Positions 15,984 to 24,411 of a stretch of 38,258 nucleotides of DNA are shown one piece after another. Source of the DNA: Acidimicrobiales bacterium (lineage in GTDB: Bacteria; Actinomycetota; Acidimicrobiia; Acidimicrobiales; VFJN01); the NCBI GenBank assembly GCA_030681555.1, contig JAUXRW010000016.1, positions 1 through 38,258 on the forward strand. The letters are read 5' to 3'. The notes beneath the pieces are model-generated. The model was not told the origin of the DNA. It was given only the letters and a program-made list of their open reading frames with translations, and ran no database searches. The position numbers were made by a program, and so were the translations under genes. The stretch's first letter is position 1, and every line of letters begins with the position of its first letter.

Positions 15984-16721
15984 TCAGGTGAGCTCGTCGG
16001 CCTCCTCGGGCTCGACCCCCTCGGTGAGGGGGTCGCTGCGTCGGCGGCCCCGCTCCTCGCGCCACGTCTCGAAGGCGGCGACGGAGCCGGCCAGCCAGGC
16101 GGCGCCCAGCACGAACCCCCCGAGCACGTCCGACAGGAAGTGCACCCCCAAGGCCATCCGCGAGAAGCCGATGGCGAGCACGAGCAGAGCCGTGCCGGCG
16201 ACGGCCCACGACCGGCGCGCCCGGGGCACCAGCGGCAGGAACACCAGCAGCAGCGCTCCGTAGCAGACGAAGGAGCCCATCGAGTGGCCTGACGGGAAGC
16301 TCTTGCCGAAGGCAGTGGCGATCGGCTCGTCGAAGACGGGGCGGGGCCGCCCGACGGCGAGCTTCACGAGGCTGTTGACGATGCCGCCGCCGACGCTGAC
16401 CACGACGAGGAAGACCGCCAGCTTGCGAGCGCCTCGCCGCAGCAGCCACAGCGCCGCCAGGCCGACGAGCACGAAGAGGAAGGTGCCGCGGCCCGTGAGG
16501 GAGATGGCCTGCATCACGAGCTCGAGGCCCTGGTAGTCCACGACCCGGTCGTGGAGGCGTTCGGCGAGGCGCTCATCGAGCTCCGTCAGCGGTCCGTCCA
16601 CCGTCACCTGGTGCAGCAGTAGCCCGAAGGGAACGCCGACGAGTGTGACCGCGGCAGCGAGGAGGACGGCCCGGACGCCGTACCGACCCGAGGGGCCGAG
16701 GCGCGACGGGCCGTTCCTCAC
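15984..16721 (-). CDS. PAP2-family membrane phosphatase
   Basis: A 245-residue multipass phosphatase, probably of a phosphatidate-like or undecaprenyl-pyrophosphate-like lipid. The full PAP2 signature is visible: KLAVGRPRP (motif 1, KxxxxxxRP), FPSGHSMGS (motif 2, PSGH) and SRMALGVHFLSDVLGG (motif 3, SRxxxxxHxxxD). An N-terminal membrane helix, an acidic extracytoplasmic helix (LDERLAERLHDRVVDY) and further helices complete the standard layout. The protein ends with a charged tail (RREDP-like and Glu-rich). Its GTG overlaps the stop of the upstream lipid-kinase gene (GTGA at 16721-16718), so the two are translationally coupled: one phosphorylates and the other dephosphorylates lipids. Confidence 0.9.
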   Translation of the reverse strand: MRNGPSRLGPSGRYGVRAVLLAAAVTLVGVPFGLLLHQVTVDGPLTELDERLAERLHDRVVDYQGLELVMQAISLTGRGTFLFVLVGLAALWLLRRGARKLAVFLVVVSVGGGIVNSLVKLAVGRPRPVFDEPIATAFGKSFPSGHSMGSFVCYGALLLVFLPLVPRARRSWAVAGTALLVLAIGFSRMALGVHFLSDVLGGFVLGAAWLAGSVAAFETWREERGRRRSDPLTEGVEPEEADELT

Positions 16722-17761
16722 CCGGCGGGCTCCCGAGCGGTGGGGGCGAGGACGACGCGCAGCGCTCGCCGTCGCTTGCCTACCGTGAACCGCGCCGGTC
16801 CGTCGAACGTCTCGCCGTCGGCAGCCAGGCGCTGGGGGCCGTCGAGGCACTCGATGTCCAACGACTCCACCCGACGCTCGTCGTAGACGGACAGCGCGCT
16901 CAGGCGCCCCATCATCGCCGCCAGCACGAAGCGGGTTCGGGCGTAGCGGGGCCCCCCGTGCACGAGTCGCACATCGAGCACCCCGTCGTCGAGCTGCTCC
17001 CGCCAGGCGGGTCCGAGCCCCGGGGGTCCGTAGGACCCGTTGCCGATCCACCCGACCCAGACGTCGACCCGTTCCCCGTCGATCCGCAGCCGGAGGGGGC
17101 GCATCCTCGGGAGCTCCCACACGAGCGCCACGACCAGGGCCGGCCACTTTCCGAGCCACCGCTCCAGGTGCTCGCGCCGGTCGACCACCGCGGTGTACCC
17201 GCCGAAGCTGAGGGTGTTCACGAAGGTGCGGTCGCCGATCGTCCCCACGTCGATGCAGGCGGCCGTGCCCGCCCGGACCGCCGCTACCGCGTCCTCGACG
17301 TCGTCGATGCCGAGATCCCGCGCGAGGTGGTTGAGCGTTCCGCCCGGGACGACGACCAAGGGAACGCCTCGCTCCGCGGCCACGGCGGCGGCCGCGGCCA
17401 GGGTGCCGTCCCCGCCAGAGGCCCCCACAGTCGTGAACGCCGGGTCGGAGAGCAGCTCGGCGAGGTCCTCGCCTTCCTCGAGCTCTCGGATGTCGGCGGC
17501 CGGAAGCCCCGCCCGCAGCACGTCGGTCGGGGGACCGACCCAGGCCGGCCCGGACCGGGGGTTGATGACGATGCGCGTGCCGGCTCCGTCGGGCGAGGGC
17601 CGCGGGTGGCCCTGCGGGAGCGGGTGGGCGCGAGGTGTGTCCGCTGTGTGGGGGCGGAGCGGGACGACGACGCGTCGGAACCACCAGCCGAGGACCGCGA
17701 GCAGCGCGGCCCCCAGCACAATGGAAGGTCCCCGACGGCGCACCCGCCCACTCTGGCTCAT
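16718..17761 (-). CDS. Diacylglycerol/sphingosine-kinase-family lipid kinase
   Basis: A 347-residue NAD-kinase-like lipid kinase. An N-terminal hydrophobic segment (IVLGAALLAVLGWWFRRVVV, about 14-33) could anchor it. The DAGK catalytic domain follows: TRIVINPRSG (start of the fold), TVGASGGDGTLAAAAAV (the GGDGT nucleotide loop), VVVPGGTLNHLARDLGI (PxGTxNxxA) and CIDVGTIGDRTFVNTLSFGG. The C-terminal beta-sandwich has the usual DGExxD-like motif (LAADGETFDG). ATP and a membrane lipid are the expected substrates. It overlaps the PAP2 gene by 4 bases. The ATG at 17761 is 62 bases from the divergent PIG-L gene, so both may share a regulatory region. Confidence 0.9.
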   Translation of the reverse strand: MSQSGRVRRRGPSIVLGAALLAVLGWWFRRVVVPLRPHTADTPRAHPLPQGHPRPSPDGAGTRIVINPRSGPAWVGPPTDVLRAGLPAADIRELEEGEDLAELLSDPAFTTVGASGGDGTLAAAAAVAAERGVPLVVVPGGTLNHLARDLGIDDVEDAVAAVRAGTAACIDVGTIGDRTFVNTLSFGGYTAVVDRREHLERWLGKWPALVVALVWELPRMRPLRLRIDGERVDVWVGWIGNGSYGPPGLGPAWREQLDDGVLDVRLVHGGPRYARTRFVLAAMMGRLSALSVYDERRVESLDIECLDGPQRLAADGETFDGPARFTVGKRRRALRVVLAPTAREPAG

Positions 17762-17823
17762 GCGAGGCCCTCGCGTGCTCTGCCACCCAGCCACCGCTGC
17801 GGTCGCCGCGAAAGGACCGCTCG

Positions 17824-18579
17824 ATGCGCCCGAGCCGCCGCCATGATCTCTGCATGCCTTCGCTGGAGCGGATCGACGACCTCGGCACCATCCTGTCGAT
17901 CTGGGCCCACCCTGATGACGAGACCTACGTCGCCGGTGGCACGATGGCCGCCGCAACGGCGAACGGGCAGCGGGTCGTGTGCGTCTCGGCCACGGCCGGC
18001 GAGCTCGGCACCGACGACCCCGCAGCGTGGCCGCCGGAGCGCCTGGGTCGGGTGCGGCGCTGGGAGGCGCGCGCCGCCATGGCGGTGCTCGGCGTCGACG
18101 ACCACCGGTGGCTCGACCTTCCCGACGGCGGGCTTGCCGACCTCGCTCCGGAGGGCCCCGTCGGCCGGCTGGCGGACCTCATCGACGGGGTAAGCCCGGA
18201 CACGATCCTGACGTTCGCTCCCGAGGGCGGCACGTTCCACCCGGACCACCAGACCATCTCGCGATGGGTCACCCGGGCACGGGAGCGGGCCCGCCATCGG
18301 CCCCGCGTGCTGCACGAGGCCCTCACCGTCTCGCAGGTCCAGGAGTGGGGTGACCACTGGGAGCGCTGGGGCATCTTCATGTCCGACGACCGGCCGGCCG
18401 GTGTGCCCGACGAGGACGTCGCCTTCCGGATCGAGCTGACGGGCGCAGCCCTCGACCAGAAGGTGGCCGCCCTCACAGCCATGCACACGCAGGTGGCACC
18501 GGCCATCGCGCTGCTGGGCGAAGCGGACTTCCGAGCCAGCAACGCCGTGGAGTGCTTCGTGGACGCCGGCGCCGGGTGA
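17824..18579 (+). CDS. PIG-L/LmbE-family zinc deacetylase
   Basis: A 251-residue zinc-dependent N-deacetylase, related to MshB and Mca of mycothiol metabolism. Zinc-binding motifs are AHPDDE (about residues 27-32) and HPDHQ (about 140). The catalytic Asp is within AHPDDE. The segments RWEARAAMAVLG and WLDLPDGGL are typical of the family. The substrate could be an N-acetylglucosamine derivative or a mycothiol-like conjugate. The ATG at 17824 has AAAGGA seven bases upstream; a later in-frame ATG at 17854 has no such site. The 17 bases around the start nearly match those of the sulfotransferase gene at 9583. It converges on the kinase gene with 27 bases between stops. Confidence 0.87.
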   Translation: MRPSRRHDLCMPSLERIDDLGTILSIWAHPDDETYVAGGTMAAATANGQRVVCVSATAGELGTDDPAAWPPERLGRVRRWEARAAMAVLGVDDHRWLDLPDGGLADLAPEGPVGRLADLIDGVSPDTILTFAPEGGTFHPDHQTISRWVTRARERARHRPRVLHEALTVSQVQEWGDHWERWGIFMSDDRPAGVPDEDVAFRIELTGAALDQKVAALTAMHTQVAPAIALLGEADFRASNAVECFVDAGAG

Positions 18580-18606
18580 CGACCCGCCGCAGGGCCGGGA
18601 GCGCAC

Positions 18607-20004
18607 CTACCCGGTCGGCGGCGCGTCGGCAGGAGCAGCCGCCGCCTCGCCGCCGGCCGGTGCTTCGTCGACGGGCGGTTCGGCGGCCGGCGGATCGGGG
18701 ATGACAGCCGGCACGGTCGGCGGCGGGGCGGCCGTCGTCGCCGTCGCAGCGGTAGGCGGCGTGGTCTCGGCCGTGCGCACCGGGGCTTCCCGCACAGCGC
18801 GGGCCTCGGTCGTGGTGGTCGTCGTCGGTGCAGTGGTGGTCGTCGTCTCGGTCGGAGGCGCACCGGCGTCGTCCGGTCCGGCCAGCGCAGCCAGTGTCGG
18901 CACGGCCACGAGGGCGGCGGCGATGCCGCCCGCCACGACGAGTATGGAGGCGCGGCGCCTGCGTCTCGGCGCAGTGGGAGCCCCGGCGAAGGTGACCGCA
19001 GGGATCACGGTGGTGCCGTCGCCTGGCACCGGTGCCGCGGTGGGCACCGTCGCGTGCAGCGCGACCGTCGGTTCGGCCACTGCGCCAGAAGCGGTAGCGG
19101 GCACGGGCGCCGTGGGCTGGTCGAGGGCGGTTCCCGCCAGCGCGACGGCGGCAGCGGTCGCGCCCGTCTGCGGGACCGGGACCCGCCCGTCGGCGAGCGC
19201 GGCGAGGTGGTCGCGCACCTCGGCCGCCGACGGCCGCTGCTCAGGGTCGCGAGCGCACATGCGGGCGAGGAGCGGACGCCATCCCTCCGGGGTCCCGGTG
19301 TGGACGTCCGGATCGCGCACGAGGCGGGCCATCGCCACCTCCTGCACGGTGCCGACGAACTCGTGGCGGCCGGTGAGCGCCTCTAGCAGCAGGAGACCGA
19401 GGGAGTACACGTCGGCGGCGGGGGTGACGTCGTGGCCTTGCACCTGCTCGGGCGCCATGTAGCCGGCCGTGCCGATGGCGATCGACGCCGAGGTCACCCG
19501 CGGAGAGTCGAGGAGGCGCACGATGCCGAAGTCCACGAGGCGCGACCGGCCTTGGGGATCGCAGAGGACGTTGGCCGGGGTGACGTCGCGGTGCACGACG
19601 CCGTGGCCGTGGATGAAGCCCAGGGCATCGGCCAGCTCCGCACCCAGCTCGGCCACCCGCCGGGGCTCGAGGGGTCCTCCCTCGGCTATGCACTCCGAGA
19701 GCGGCGGGCCGTCGACGAGCTCGAGGACGACGTAGGCGTCGTCACCGTGCGGGCCGGCGTCGAACACCCGGACGAGGCCGGGGTGGTTGAGGCTGGCCAG
19801 GACGCGCACCTCTTCGTCGAACCGAGCTCGGTCGGCGGGCGAGGCCGCCCGGTACACCTTCACGGCGACCCGCCGCTGGAGGAGGCGATCCTCGCCCTCG
19901 TAGACGTCGCCCATGCCTCCGCGAGCGATGTGGCGGAGCAGCGCGTAGCGGCTCCCGAGCACCGTGCCGACGTGGGGGGCGGTCTCGGTCGGACTGCTGG
20001 TCAC
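18607..20004 (-). CDS. PknB-like transmembrane Ser/Thr protein kinase
   Basis: A 465-residue receptor-type Ser/Thr kinase. The kinase domain (about 20-270) shows the glycine loop (ARGGMGDVYEG), Lys49 in VAVKV, catalytic Asp140 in HRDVTPANVL, Asn145, DFG Asp158 and the GTAGYMAPEQ activation segment. The usual Lys of HRDxKPxN is Thr142, a variant I believe also occurs in other actinobacterial kinases, so activity is likely. A Pro/Thr/Ala-rich juxtamembrane linker leads to an Arg-rich stop-transfer sequence and one membrane helix (352-376). The outer tail is rich in Thr, Pro and Ala with no PASTA repeats. The GTG at 20004 has no ribosome-binding site but TAGACG six bases upstream. The extracytoplasmic ligand is unknown. 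Confidence 0.9.
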   Translation of the reverse strand: MTSSPTETAPHVGTVLGSRYALLRHIARGGMGDVYEGEDRLLQRRVAVKVYRAASPADRARFDEEVRVLASLNHPGLVRVFDAGPHGDDAYVVLELVDGPPLSECIAEGGPLEPRRVAELGAELADALGFIHGHGVVHRDVTPANVLCDPQGRSRLVDFGIVRLLDSPRVTSASIAIGTAGYMAPEQVQGHDVTPAADVYSLGLLLLEALTGRHEFVGTVQEVAMARLVRDPDVHTGTPEGWRPLLARMCARDPEQRPSAAEVRDHLAALADGRVPVPQTGATAAAVALAGTALDQPTAPVPATASGAVAEPTVALHATVPTAAPVPGDGTTVIPAVTFAGAPTAPRRRRRASILVVAGGIAAALVAVPTLAALAGPDDAGAPPTETTTTTAPTTTTTTEARAVREAPVRTAETTPPTAATATTAAPPPTVPAVIPDPPAAEPPVDEAPAGGEAAAAPADAPPTG

Positions 20005-20010
20005 CCGGGC

Positions 20011-20016
20011 CGTCTA
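20011..20016 (-). promoter_or_regulatory. Putative -10 hexamer (TAGACG) for a leaderless transcript
   Basis: TAGACG, then six bases (GCCCGG), then the kinase GTG at 20004, with no Shine-Dalgarno sequence. The last base departs from TAnnnT. Confidence 0.33.
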
Positions 20017-20064
20017 CCCATCGTCCGGGCCGCCTACCCCTCGCGTTTCTCGGCGCCTTGGTTC

Positions 20065-20090
20065 GTTTGACGGGCGGCGACCAGGGGTAA
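20065..20090 (+). promoter_or_regulatory. Putative general-stress sigma (SigB/SigF-type) promoter
   Basis: GTTT at 20065-20068, a 16-base spacer and GGGTAA at 20085-20090, 38 bases before the small membrane protein gene. This fits the actinobacterial stress-sigma pattern GTTT-N14-17-GGGTA. Confidence 0.5.
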
Positions 20091-20128
20091 GCCGGCGGCA
20101 ACCCACCGCCTCACGAGGAGATGACGAC

Positions 20129-20335
20129 GTGCGCATGTGGCTCCGCTTCTCGATCGGGATGTTCGCCTCGGCTGTCGTGCTGCTCGTCAGCGCAGGTCTG
20201 GGCCTCGTGGGCTCGTGGGCCCTCGGCCCGGCCGCCATCGCCTCGATGGTGGCGGCCCTCATCGCCGTCGTGGCGATGGAGGAGCGCGACCACGCCGCAC
20301 CCCGCGAGCTCACCGCCGTCCCCGACCTCCGGTAG
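20129..20335 (+). CDS. Small two-helix membrane protein
   Basis: A 68-residue protein with two closely spaced membrane segments (GMFASAVVLLVSAGLGLVGS and GPAAIASMVAALIAVVAM) and a short charged C-terminus (EERDHAAPRELTAVPDLR). I do not recognise a family. The GTG at 20129 has a ribosome-binding site (GAGGAG at 20114-20119), and an ATG two codons later is an alternative. A SigB/SigF-like promoter sits 38 bases upstream, so a stress-induced envelope role is a reasonable guess, as for the other small membrane proteins here with the same kind of promoter. Confidence 0.7.
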   Translation: MRMWLRFSIGMFASAVVLLVSAGLGLVGSWALGPAAIASMVAALIAVVAMEERDHAAPRELTAVPDLR

Positions 20336-20398
20336 CCACGCAGCCCCCCCCGCTGACGCGGGCTTCCACCCACCCGACCGGGGGCGAGCCCCCTCCCC

Positions 20399-20785
20399 AC
20401 GCTGTTCGCCGGGTTCCTCGCCGCTCCTCGCCGTCGCCGCCCTGTTGCACGTCCTCGCCTCGACCACGCGGGTGCGGGCGCATGACTTCGCGGTGCTGCG
20501 GGCCATCGGCCTCACCGCCGTGGCACCCGCGCCGTCGTCAGCGTGCAGGGCACGGCCATCTTCGTCACAGGCCTCGCCCTCGGGATCCCCCTCGGCGTCG
20601 CGCTGGGCCGGACGGGCTGGGGGCTCGTCGCCGACAGCGTGCCCCTTGACCAGGTCGCACCGTTCGCCATGGCCACCGTGATGCTGCTCGTTCCCGTGGC
20701 GCTGCTGGCTGCGCAGGTGGTGGCCTACGCCCCCGGCCGGCGGGTCGCCCGGATGCACGCCGCAGAGGTGCTCCGCACGGAGTGA
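20399..20785 (+). pseudogene. C-terminal relic of an FtsX-type ABC transporter permease
   Basis: Three fragments reconstruct the last ~128 residues of an FtsX-family permease. TLFAGFLA starts in one frame at 20399. A second frame gives LLAVAALLHVLASTTRVRAH and DFAVLRAIGLT up to about 20520. The first frame then resumes RGTRAVVSVQGTAIFVTGLA, GIPLGVALGR and a last helix, ending APGRRVARMHAAEVLRTE at 20785. The motif xRxRxxDFAVLRAIG is characteristic of FtsX/MacB C-terminal domains. The N-terminal part is absent and at least two frameshifts are needed, so it is not functional. It is not a close copy of the permease at 21973-24411, and no partner ATPase lies next to it. Confidence 0.72.
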
Positions 20786-20826
20786 CGGCGTCCGCCGGGT
20801 CGTCCGGCGACCAGGTGACCACGTCC

Positions 20827-20832
20827 TAGGCT
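20827..20832 (+). promoter_or_regulatory. Putative -10 hexamer (TAGGCT) for a leaderless transcript
   Basis: TAGGCT matches TAnnnT fully and lies six bases before the GTG at 20839 with no Shine-Dalgarno sequence. It is the clearest example of the leaderless geometry in this window. Confidence 0.5.
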
Positions 20833-20838
20833 CTCGAC

Positions 20839-21498
20839 GTGCCGATCCGGGTCGTGCTGGCAGAGGACAACACCCTGTTGCGCGAGGGCATCGCGCGGCT
20901 CCTCGAGCGCGCCACCGACATCGATCTCGTGGGCGTGGCGGCCGACCGGCCCGAGCTCGAGGCCCTCATCGAGGCGGCCTCGCCCGACCTGGTCGTCACG
21001 GACATCCGGATGCCGCCCAGCGGCACCGACGAGGGCATCCAGATCGCCGCCCAGCTCCGACGCAACCGCCCCGAGGTCGGCGTGGTCGTGCTCAGCCAGT
21101 ACGCCGACCCGGCCTACGCCCTCGCCCTGCTCGACGGCGGTTCGGAGGGCCGCGCCTACCTACTGAAGGAGCGGGTCAGCGAGGTCGAGGAGCTGCTGGC
21201 CGCGATCCGCGAGGTGGCGGCCGGCGGATCCGTGATCGACGCCAAGGTCGTGGAGTCGCTGGTGTCGTCCCGGCGCCCGCACACATCCGACGTCGACCGG
21301 CTCACCCCCCGGGAACGGGAGATCCTCGGGGAGATGGCGCAGGGCAAGAGCAACGCGGCCATCGCCGCTGCGCTGGTGCTGTCCACGCGGGCGGTCGAGA
21401 AGCACACCAACTCCATCTTCTCGAAGCTCGGGCTCTCGGAGGAGATCGACGTGAACCGACGGGTGAAGGCGGTGCTCCTCTACCTCGCCGCCGCGTGA
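20839..21498 (+). CDS. NarL/LuxR-family response regulator
   Basis: A 219-residue two-component transcription factor. The receiver domain (1-~120) has the acidic pair (VVLAEDN), the phosphoacceptor Asp in DLVVTDIRMPP, Ser in VVVLSQYAD and Lys in YLLKERV. A LuxR-type helix-turn-helix follows (LTPREREILGEMAQGKSNAA, then STRAVEKHTNSIFSKLGL). The TDIRMPPSGTDEGI and LSQYAD signatures are shared closely with the REC-cyclase at 27243-28571, so they are paralogues. The histidine kinase at 24411-26486 (HisKA_3 type, the usual NarL partner) is the likely phosphodonor. Leaderless-type TAGGCT precedes the GTG. Confidence 0.92.
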   Translation: MPIRVVLAEDNTLLREGIARLLERATDIDLVGVAADRPELEALIEAASPDLVVTDIRMPPSGTDEGIQIAAQLRRNRPEVGVVVLSQYADPAYALALLDGGSEGRAYLLKERVSEVEELLAAIREVAAGGSVIDAKVVESLVSSRRPHTSDVDRLTPREREILGEMAQGKSNAAIAAALVLSTRAVEKHTNSIFSKLGLSEEIDVNRRVKAVLLYLAAA

Positions 21499-21572
21499 GG
21501 GAGGGTAGCCCCACCCCTCCACACCGGCCCGCACCCTGTTGCTCGCGGGCCTGCGGTAGGAAGAATGCGGAG

Positions 21573-21962
21573 GTGAAGGTGGTGTCGACCGACGGGGTGT
21601 CCGTGCTGATCGTGGACGATCAGCTGCCGTTCCGCCTCGCGGCGCGGGCCGTGCTCCGCCGCGCCGAGGGCTTCGAGCTCGTCGGCGAAGCGGCCGACGG
21701 CGACGAGGCCGTCGCCATGGCGGCCGAGCTGCGCCCGAGCCTCGTCCTGATGGACATCAACATGCCGACGATGAACGGCATCGAGGCGACCCGCCAGATC
21801 ATGGCGGCGGCGCCGGGCACCACCGTGTTCCTCTGCTCGACCTACCAGCGCTCTGACCTCCCGCCCGAGGCGGAGAGCTCCGGGTTCGCGGCTTACGTGA
21901 ACAAGGAGGAGCTCGGACCCGACCTCCTCCGCCGCCTCTGGGACGACCGCGGGGGCGACTGA
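21573..21962 (+). CDS. Single-domain response regulator receiver protein
   Basis: A 129-residue protein made almost entirely of one REC domain: VLIVDDQLPFRLAARAVL, the phosphoacceptor Asp in LVLMDINMPTMNG, Thr/Ser in VFLCSTYQ, and Lys in AYVNKEELGPDLLRRL. No output domain follows. It could act as a phosphate sink, a competitor or an adaptor for the kinase at 24411-26486. GTG 21573 is chosen because AGGAAG lies about nine bases upstream; the frame is open further back to 21495. Its stop is 10 bases from the stop of the convergent permease gene and it lies 74 bases after the NarL-type regulator. Confidence 0.85.
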   Translation: MKVVSTDGVSVLIVDDQLPFRLAARAVLRRAEGFELVGEAADGDEAVAMAAELRPSLVLMDINMPTMNGIEATRQIMAAAPGTTVFLCSTYQRSDLPPEAESSGFAAYVNKEELGPDLLRRLWDDRGGD

Positions 21963-21972
21963 AACCCTGACG

Positions 21973-24411
21973 TCAGCGGACCTGGAGGATGCGGGCCCGG
22001 CCCGCGTGCCCACCGGCCGCCCGGGTTGCCGGCTCACCGACCACGTTGGCCACCGCCACCAGCGCCACCAGGGCCAGCGCGATCAGGCCGAGCGGCACCG
22101 ACGGCGTGGTGGCCGCGCCGAGCTGGCCGGCGAACGCGAGCCAGGTCCAGCGACCCACCGCGATGCCGAGAGGCACGCCGATCACCACGGCGCCGGCGAG
22201 CAGGAGGTTTGTCTGCCAGCGGACGGTGCGGCGCACCTCGCCGCGCCGGAAGCCGAGGGCGGAGAGCACCGCGTAGGTGCGGGCCTGGCGCCGGACGGAA
22301 GCGCTCAGGGTGGTGGCCAGGGCGATCACCGCGGCCAGGGCGAGGAGCCCTGCCAACAGGTGCGCCGTGCCGCGCGCCGGGCTGAGGGCCGCCACCTCGG
22401 CCGGCCGCTGCTCCGTGTAGATCGAACCGGCCATGGCGGGCAGGCCGTACGTCATCTCGGCCGCCACCATCTCGACGACGCTCGGCGCGAACCGACCTGC
22501 GTCTACGCCCTCGGCAAGACGCACCATGGCGGTTCCCCGGAAAGCCGCGTCGTCCAGCTCGGCCAGCGTGTCGTAGGTGACGAGTGCTCCTTGCCCCAGG
22601 CTCGGATGCGAGCTGGCCAGGGGACCGATGGCGGGCAGCGCGACCATCCCCACCACTCGCAGCTCCCCCAGCCGGGTCGTGACCTCGTCGCCCAGCCCGA
22701 CGCCGAGCTCCCCCGCGGTCACGCGGCCGAAGGCGATCTCGTCGCTCGCTCGGGGAAGGCGTCCGTCGACCACCGTAACCGGCGGCGGGCCGCTCACCGG
22801 CTCGATCCCCATCGTGCTCACGCTGCTGCCGTCCACGGTGATGCGCCCGTTGCCCGTCACCATCAGCGCGGCGATCCGTCCGTCGGCCGCTTCGACCACG
22901 GCCGGCCCACCCTCGGTGATGATCTCCTCGTACCCGCCACCGAACTCGACGACGAGATCGGCGGCCCACCCGTACCGGTCCGGCTCCCGGAGGAGCTGAC
23001 GTACGCCTGCTCCGAACGTCAGCGCGCTGATGATGGCCGTGATCGACAGGACGCAGGCCGCCAACGTGGCGCGCGACGGCACCGTTCGACCACCCGCCCC
23101 TGATCCCGCGGCGTGGGCGGCGCCCACGGTGGCGACGGGCCCCAGGCCCATGCCGGCCAGTCCCTGGACGAGGCGGGACCGGGAGGGGCGGGCCCCCGCA
23201 CCGGCCTGCTGCCGGCGGAGCGTGAACCGGCTCATCGCCAGGACGAAGGCGCCCAGGACGAGACCGAGCACGAGCGCGCCGAGCCCCAGCACGGTGACAT
23301 CGATGTCCAGGCCGCGATCGGGCTCGAACGCCCGTACCGGCCCGACGGGACCCACGGGCGACAGCGCGATCGCGAGCGCTACGGCACCCACCGCTCCGAG
23401 CATGACAGCGGCGATGGCCGGTGCCGCCAACCCCATGGCCGCGCGCCCCGGCGCGAACCCGACGGATCGCAGGGTGGGGACGTCGGGCGAGGCAGCAGCG
23501 AGGAGCCGCGCGGCGCCGAGCGCACCGAGGACCAACGCGGCCGCCGCAGCGAAGCCGCCGAAGATCCCGAGGGTCGCCACGATGGGACGGATGCCGCGCT
23601 GCACGCCCTCCAGCTGCTCGTCGTTGCGGCGGACGTTCACGGCCACGTCCTCCGGCAACAGGGCCTGGTAGCCGTCGAGCACGTCCTCGACCCGCGCTCC
23701 CGGAGCGAGGGTGAGGGCCTGCCAGATGTAGCCCCCGGCGACGTCAGCGAGGTCGCGGGTGGCCGCCTCGCTCAGGAGGATCCGGGGCGAGCGGTCGAAG
23801 TCGTCGGCCAGCGCCTCCTCGGCGAACTGGCCGATGCCGACGACGTGCATCGTGGCCTCGCCCACGCGCGGGAAGTCCCGTGGGTCGCCTTCACCGATCT
23901 CGAAGATCCCGAACTCGAGCTCGGATCCCACCTCGAGGCCTCCGAGCTCCGCGCCGATCGTGTTGACGAAGGCCTCGTCGGGAGCATCGGGGTCCGGGAG
24001 CCGACCCTCGACCAGGGTGGCCCGGTCGGTCTCGGTGTAGCGGCCGTCCAGTGAACCGACGACCTCCCCGCCGAGATCCGCGAAGGCCACGCCGTCCTCG
24101 GCGAGCAGGTACATCTTCTCCAGCCCGAAGTGGGTCGCGGCATGGGCCACACCGTCGAGCGACCGGGCCCGCTCGACCACGGGGGCCACGACCTCCGGGC
24201 CCGCGTCTTCGGCGAAGACGACCGGGTTCAGGGCGACGTCGCTCGCGTTGCTCGCCTCGAGGTACCGCGGGAAGGCCGACGCGGTGCGTCGGGCGGCGGC
24301 CATGGACGTGAGCCCGACACCACCCGTGAGGGCGAGCACGAGGGCCAGGCCGAACATCGCCCGCCGGTTCGCCCGCAGCGTGCGGCGCGCGAGGAGCCAG
24401 AGCGCGGCCAT
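21973..24411 (-). CDS. FtsX-family ABC transporter permease (two FtsX domains)
   Basis: An 812-residue permease. An N-terminal membrane helix (MFGLALVLALTGGVGLTSMA, about 20-40) is followed by a large extracytoplasmic domain (about 45-265), then three helices of the first FtsX unit (about 270-395). A second N-terminal-type helix (ATLAACVLSITAIISALTFG), another external domain and a final three-helix FtsX unit follow (LLAGLLALAAVIALATTLSA, YAVLSALGFRRGEVRRTV). This duplicated layout is normal for large actinobacterial permeases that export or sense lipids, peptides or lipoproteins. Its ATG shares one base with the stop of the histidine kinase gene (TGATG). The ATPase at 26506-27246 is its partner. 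The substrate is unknown. Confidence 0.9.
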   Translation of the reverse strand: MAALWLLARRTLRANRRAMFGLALVLALTGGVGLTSMAAARRTASAFPRYLEASNASDVALNPVVFAEDAGPEVVAPVVERARSLDGVAHAATHFGLEKMYLLAEDGVAFADLGGEVVGSLDGRYTETDRATLVEGRLPDPDAPDEAFVNTIGAELGGLEVGSELEFGIFEIGEGDPRDFPRVGEATMHVVGIGQFAEEALADDFDRSPRILLSEAATRDLADVAGGYIWQALTLAPGARVEDVLDGYQALLPEDVAVNVRRNDEQLEGVQRGIRPIVATLGIFGGFAAAAALVLGALGAARLLAAASPDVPTLRSVGFAPGRAAMGLAAPAIAAVMLGAVGAVALAIALSPVGPVGPVRAFEPDRGLDIDVTVLGLGALVLGLVLGAFVLAMSRFTLRRQQAGAGARPSRSRLVQGLAGMGLGPVATVGAAHAAGSGAGGRTVPSRATLAACVLSITAIISALTFGAGVRQLLREPDRYGWAADLVVEFGGGYEEIITEGGPAVVEAADGRIAALMVTGNGRITVDGSSVSTMGIEPVSGPPPVTVVDGRLPRASDEIAFGRVTAGELGVGLGDEVTTRLGELRVVGMVALPAIGPLASSHPSLGQGALVTYDTLAELDDAAFRGTAMVRLAEGVDAGRFAPSVVEMVAAEMTYGLPAMAGSIYTEQRPAEVAALSPARGTAHLLAGLLALAAVIALATTLSASVRRQARTYAVLSALGFRRGEVRRTVRWQTNLLLAGAVVIGVPLGIAVGRWTWLAFAGQLGAATTPSVPLGLIALALVALVAVANVVGEPATRAAGGHAGRARILQVR

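Noticed and set aside
18607-20004. Pseudokinase, because HRDxK is HRDVT
   Set aside because: The ATP Lys, catalytic Asp, Asn and DFG Asp are all present, and I believe this variant occurs in other actinobacterial kinases.
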